From positions 3,064,208-3,128,207 of the forward strand of contig JAUJYN010000012.1 of the NCBI GenBank assembly GCA_030737835.1: a DNA stretch of 64,000 nt. Direction: 5' to 3'. This DNA is from Acorus gramineus. Lineage: Eukaryota > Streptophyta > Magnoliopsida > Acorales > Acoraceae. Positions 61,096-64,000 of this stretch are shown here, piece by piece (the stretch's first letter is position 1; each line of letters opens with the position of its first letter). The translations under genes and the position numbers were made by a program. The notes below the pieces were generated by a model, which saw nothing but the letters and a program-made list of their open reading frames with translations, was not told the DNA's origin and searched no databases.

Positions 61096-64000
61096 CTAGG
61101 CGGCCGGGTGATCTTAGGTAGTGGCCAGGCACCTAGCCGCCTAGGCGTGCTCAGGCGGTGCTTAATTATTCATGTATTTTGGAAGATTGCATGTGATTTT
61201 ATTAACATTAATTCACTAACTATTCATGCATTGTTTTTTTGTACAAGTGAATTTGAAATGAGAATGCCATATTTATGAATGAAATAATATTGTCAGATTG
61301 CAATGTGTGTTGGAGGAAGGTGGGCAAACCTACCATTAAGCTACTACTTCTACATGATGTTACTTCCTCTATTTTTTGTGGCTTGTTGGACAATAAAAAA
61401 AGAGAACATCAATACCCTATCGGTCCTGACCCATATGACTATTAAAATCGTTTGATTAATATATTTTAAATTAATATTTTGATTTTCTTTGTCAGGAGTT
61501 AATAAATGATATATAGAAAAAGTTTAGGTTATCTTTCATAAGCAAAATAATTAGGTTAATTATCCATTAATGATGTTTTGATTAAATCCCAACTCTTGTT
61601 TTAATCTTAATCATTCATAAAAGATAAGCCATAGCCATTAAGCGTCCGCCCCAACCCATTTATTACACCTAGTTGGGAAAGGCGACGCTTCGGCATGTAT
61701 ATAGACCCAGTCGCTCGCTTAATGTACAGGCTGACTAGGCGGATGATCGCCTAGACCCAGATTTAGGCACCCGCCTAGGCGTCGACCAGACAGCTAGGAT
61801 ATATACACACACACACACACAAGCATACACTTCATCATATTCATATTAGCTTTATTCAATCATTTTTGAAATAGTGGAGATGGTTTTCTATTTGTATGTG
61901 TTTTCGTGTGCGTGCACGTATGAGAGGGAGGGAGAGGAATGAAAGCAACATCTTGTATTCAGTTTTAGTTTAATATCAAAGATGTGTCAGTGTCACAAGA
62001 ACTTTTGACATGGCATGGTCAAATGCTGAAATAAGAAAAATGACAGAATGAAAATTTTAAAAAAATATGGGGGGGGGGGGGTGATAGGTGGACAGAAAGT
62101 TACATACAAAAAAAGGGAGATCTCTGATGCTGAACACATAGCTGCGCAATTTCTCATCCCAATAAGATAGTGATGATTTTGGAGTATGATATAACACCTG
62201 CCAAAAAGTGCAAGGCCATTCTAATATATGTTTGAAGCCACTGAATAAAAGTAAGCCATCCAAAGGGAACATCAGATATCTGATCATGTATCTCCATGAC
62301 AACTGAGAAAGAAAATATTAGGGCAGATCATTACCTGACTTTCCAGGGTTATGTTTGCCACAGGTGCCAAAGCCTCCACTACAGGGGCCATCATAATTTC
62401 ACCTGTTTTCTGGAAGTCCCTGCAAGCAAATCAATAGATTACCACTCTCAACAAAAAGGCTTTCCAATGACAAAATGTAACGCTGCTCATCATAGATTGG
62501 ATTAGAATTCTCTTCACACAATAGCATTCGTTAGAAAACCTCTTCATTTAAACATTTTTTTCCATGTGTGTCTGTGTGACCCTAAAAGTTACACATATAA
62601 TGCTTGTTAAAATACAATTATGTTAGACAACCAGACAAACCCTCACAAATCTTCTCCCATAGCACCCAACTCTCACTCCACATGCTATAAAACCTTCTAC
62701 TCACATTCCTGTGAACATTCCAAGTATCAAGCAAAATCTTCTAGTATTTGGTGATACTTGCAACAGATGCTGTTACTTCCTTAAAGATACTGATTATCAG
62801 ACAAAAACTGCCCACATCAAGCACTGTATCACTGGGGGATAGCCTCCCCCAATGAATGAAATGGCAGAATCATCTCTGGACAATGTCATCACAAATTGGT
62901 GGTTCTCAAGAAGATCAAGCACTGTGTCAAGGATAGGACCATCAACAAGGTCTTCAAAGTCTCTGCTTCCCCTGAAGTTCAATCAGTGGCAGATGCCTTT
63001 CATCTCCTGACAGAAGACAGAGTGGTTGTCTCTTCCACAGTTACTTGGATGCCACCACTGGAGGGCTGGCTTAAGCTGAATATGGATGGATCTCTCTCTG
63101 ATGACTGGGGCGGCTTTGGTGCTCTAATAAGAAACAACAATGCAGCCTTCCTTGTTGGACTTGCAGGGCGTTTGGACCTCCCTTCTATCAATCTTCTTGA
63201 GCTCAAAGCTATTGAACAAGGTGTTTGGCTTGGCATCTCACGACACGCAATGAAGCTATGGATCAAATCTGATTCCACAACTGCCCTCGCCTGGTTGCAT
63301 GGCAAAGGTAAAATTCCTTGGACTGCTCTTCGATCACTCAGAAAAACTCAACAGGACCTTGCACTTTTTGAAGAATGGCAGGCAACTCATATCCAAAGGG
63401 AGGGCAACTCCCCTGCTGATCAGCTGGCAGCTTATCAGCCTACAAGGGGAGAAACTCTTCTAGCACCTCAACAGATATGGCCAGAGCTGCTACCGGCCTT
63501 GAATCAGAACAAGCTCATGCGCAGATACAAGCGAATAAAATAGGTTTTTGGGGCTAGAAACCCTTTATTATGGTCTTCAATGGCAAGGGGAGACTGCTGC
63601 TCTGGAGTGGGATTTCCTCCCTTCTTGACATTCCCCTCTAAGCAATAATCTTTTCATTTTGAAACAATGTAAAGAACAGTGTACATGTAAAGAAACTTTT
63701 TTTTATATAGCAATACAAAATTTGATTACCCATCAAAAAAAAAAAAAAAACTACCCACATCATAAGCAATGGGAACACTCCAGCATTTTGTGTTATTTTA
63801 CTAGCTTTCCACATGATGTTTTATGTGATGAATAGTCACTAAAACTACATCGCACTTACTACCATGTCCAATCATCTTCAATACCCAAAATGCAAAAACC
63901 AAAATCACAACAAAAAGAAGCCAACCATACTCACCAATCATAGACCCAATCGCTCGGGTCGGCATTCAAGAGGCTAAACGAGAGCACAACCCGCCCATCC
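52662..64000 (-). CDS. PIGS: GPI transamidase component PIG-S, C-terminal part (5' end outside the window)
   Basis: Subunit of the ER-membrane complex that cleaves a protein's C-terminal signal and attaches the GPI anchor. Visible exons in gene order: 64000(partial)-63935, 62419-62335, 62197-62108, 60815-60742, 58998-58914, 58821-58711, 58088-57958, 55738-55657, 55561-55514, 53898-53826, 53717-53614, 52772-52662. They give 352 aa plus stop, about 60% of the family's ~590 aa. Conserved segments in order: LNADPSDWVYDW, VLYHTPKSSLSYWDEKL, VNSNEWHLDTSIAAAGR, VPSAKECPLLLRLPNGEIS, WGGVVVWNPPEC, VGQLRQLFGLK, GFTEWELDVLFR, LVQSLPRMIVMDEIGKQ, and a C-terminal hydrophobic segment (FAIYMPFFAPVSMHVLLAAA) followed by a basic tail. 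The hydrophobic segment fits the known C-terminal membrane span. All junctions are GT-AG and keep frame. Two 3'-end LINE fragments sit antisense in its introns. Confidence 0.94.
56049..56345 (+). mobile_element. 5'-truncated LINE 3' end with 21 bp target-site duplication
   Basis: A ~297 bp insert ending in a GGATGCCTAC...TTTCATAAAA tail typical of plant LINE 3' ends. It is flanked by AATGCTAATAGAGGCAATGTC (56,028-56,048) and the same 21 bp with one substitution (56,346-56,366). The tail is on the plus strand, antisense to PIG-S. It lies in the intron between the exons at 57,958-58,088 and 55,657-55,738. No coding sequence was recognised. Confidence 0.8.
61052..61090. repeat. (AT)n microsatellite
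   Basis: About 19 AT units in a PIG-S intron. It marks the left edge of a GC-richer repetitive block, and a (CA)n run (about 61,806-61,822) marks its right edge. Confidence 0.85.
61091..61796. mobile_element. Possible hAT-like non-autonomous element rich in GCCTAGGCG motifs
   Basis: Both ends of this ~700 bp block carry clusters of GCCTAGGCG / CGCCTAGG in opposite orientation. The left end reads TGTCTAGGCGG and the right end, reversed, TGTCTGGTCGACGCCTAGG. The centre is plain AT-rich DNA. Such motif-rich arms are seen in some plant hAT MITEs, including the sure example at 46,068. Because it is framed by microsatellites, no target-site duplication can be read. Confidence 0.45.
62069..62081. 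repeat. G13 homopolymer
   Basis: Thirteen consecutive G residues in a PIG-S intron, 27 bp from the donor side of the exon at 62,108-62,197. Confidence 0.85.
62824..63750 (+). mobile_element. 5'-truncated LINE with RNase H domain, poly(A) and target-site duplication
   Basis: A ~927 bp insert in the first visible PIG-S intron, antisense to PIG-S. It carries an RNase H reading frame, a ~170 bp 3' UTR and a terminal A16 run (about 63,735-63,750). Flanks match imperfectly: AAAACTGCCCACATCAAGCA on the left (to 62,823) and AAAACTACCCACATCATAAG (continuing CA) on the right, a diverged target-site duplication. Reverse transcriptase and endonuclease regions are absent, as expected of 5' truncation during target-primed insertion. 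Confidence 0.82.
62860..63543 (+). pseudogene. LINE RNase H-like domain fragment (RVT_3 type)
   Basis: An open frame of about 227 codons with no ATG at its 5' end. It opens after a TGA at 62,857 and stops at 63,541-63,543. The plant RNase H-like domain of non-LTR retrotransposons is clear: WLKLNMDGS (first catalytic Asp), GFGALIRNN, LLELKAIEQG (Glu), IKSDSTTAL (Asp) and EGNSPADQLA (last Asp). All four catalytic acidic residues remain and no frame is broken across the domain, so the copy is fairly young or happens to be well preserved. Expression is unlikely without its own start; it would be transcribed only antisense to PIG-S. Confidence 0.85.

Noticed and set aside
1-64000. CRISPR arrays, operons, phage or bacterial defence genes
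   Set aside because: All genes are spliced plant genes, and no regularly spaced repeats or polycistronic layout exist here.
1-64000. A functional gene cluster joining the nine genes
   Set aside because: The products act in unrelated pathways and the genes have mixed orientations with independent promoters, so the neighbourhood looks like ordinary plant gene order.

Overview
This 64 kb window is nuclear DNA of a flowering plant. The genes carry many spliced introns, the spacers are AT-rich and full of small transposons, and every gene belongs to a plant family. A monocot is likely: the sucrose-phosphate synthase resembles the rice OsSPS1 type from its first residues ([16 protein letters not shown]) to its last (SSGM), and several exons are very GC-rich beside AT-rich ones. 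I cannot name the species. The exon models below were built by hand from GT/AG (once GC/AG) sites, reading-frame continuity and remembered family sequence; no alignment or transcript data were used.

Layout. (1) 1-10,329, plus: sucrose-phosphate synthase, 12 exons, 1081 aa, with a tandem duplication just upstream. (2) 11,522-13,336, minus: an intronless PLS-class pentatricopeptide repeat gene, 604 aa. (3) 14,803-20,673, minus: ARPC4, the 20 kDa subunit of the actin-nucleating Arp2/3 complex, 8 coding exons, 169 aa. (4) 21,401-22,767: a 1.2 kb element with long terminal inverted repeats and a small MITE. (5) 22,947-29,934, plus: a type II membrane GDP-fucose O-fucosyltransferase family protein, 8 exons, about 550 aa. 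(6) 31,653-34,055, plus: a type-C response regulator, 167 aa, with a TATA box, a probable 5'-UTR intron and an N-terminal myristoylation motif. (7) 37,274-42,801, minus: a TBC-domain Rab GTPase-activating protein, 9 exons, 441 aa. (8) 45,084-50,862, plus: a SAM-domain protein, 6 exons, 208 aa. (9) 52,662 to the right edge, minus: the C-terminal 352 aa (12 exons) of the GPI-transamidase subunit PIG-S; its 5' end lies outside.

The genes do not form a functional cluster. They are independent housekeeping or regulatory genes: sucrose synthesis, organelle RNA processing, actin, Golgi glycosylation, phosphorelay signalling, Rab cycling and GPI anchoring. Introns and spacers hold non-LTR retrotransposon fragments (two with clear target-site duplications, one with an open RNase H domain), tRNA-derived SINEs, hAT- and Tourist-like MITEs and long homopolymer tracts. 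I found no convincing new multi-gene system. The best leads are the putatively membrane-anchored type-C response regulator, the long-TIR element at 21.4 kb, the GC-AG intron in SPS, and the retroelement insertions that lie antisense in host introns.
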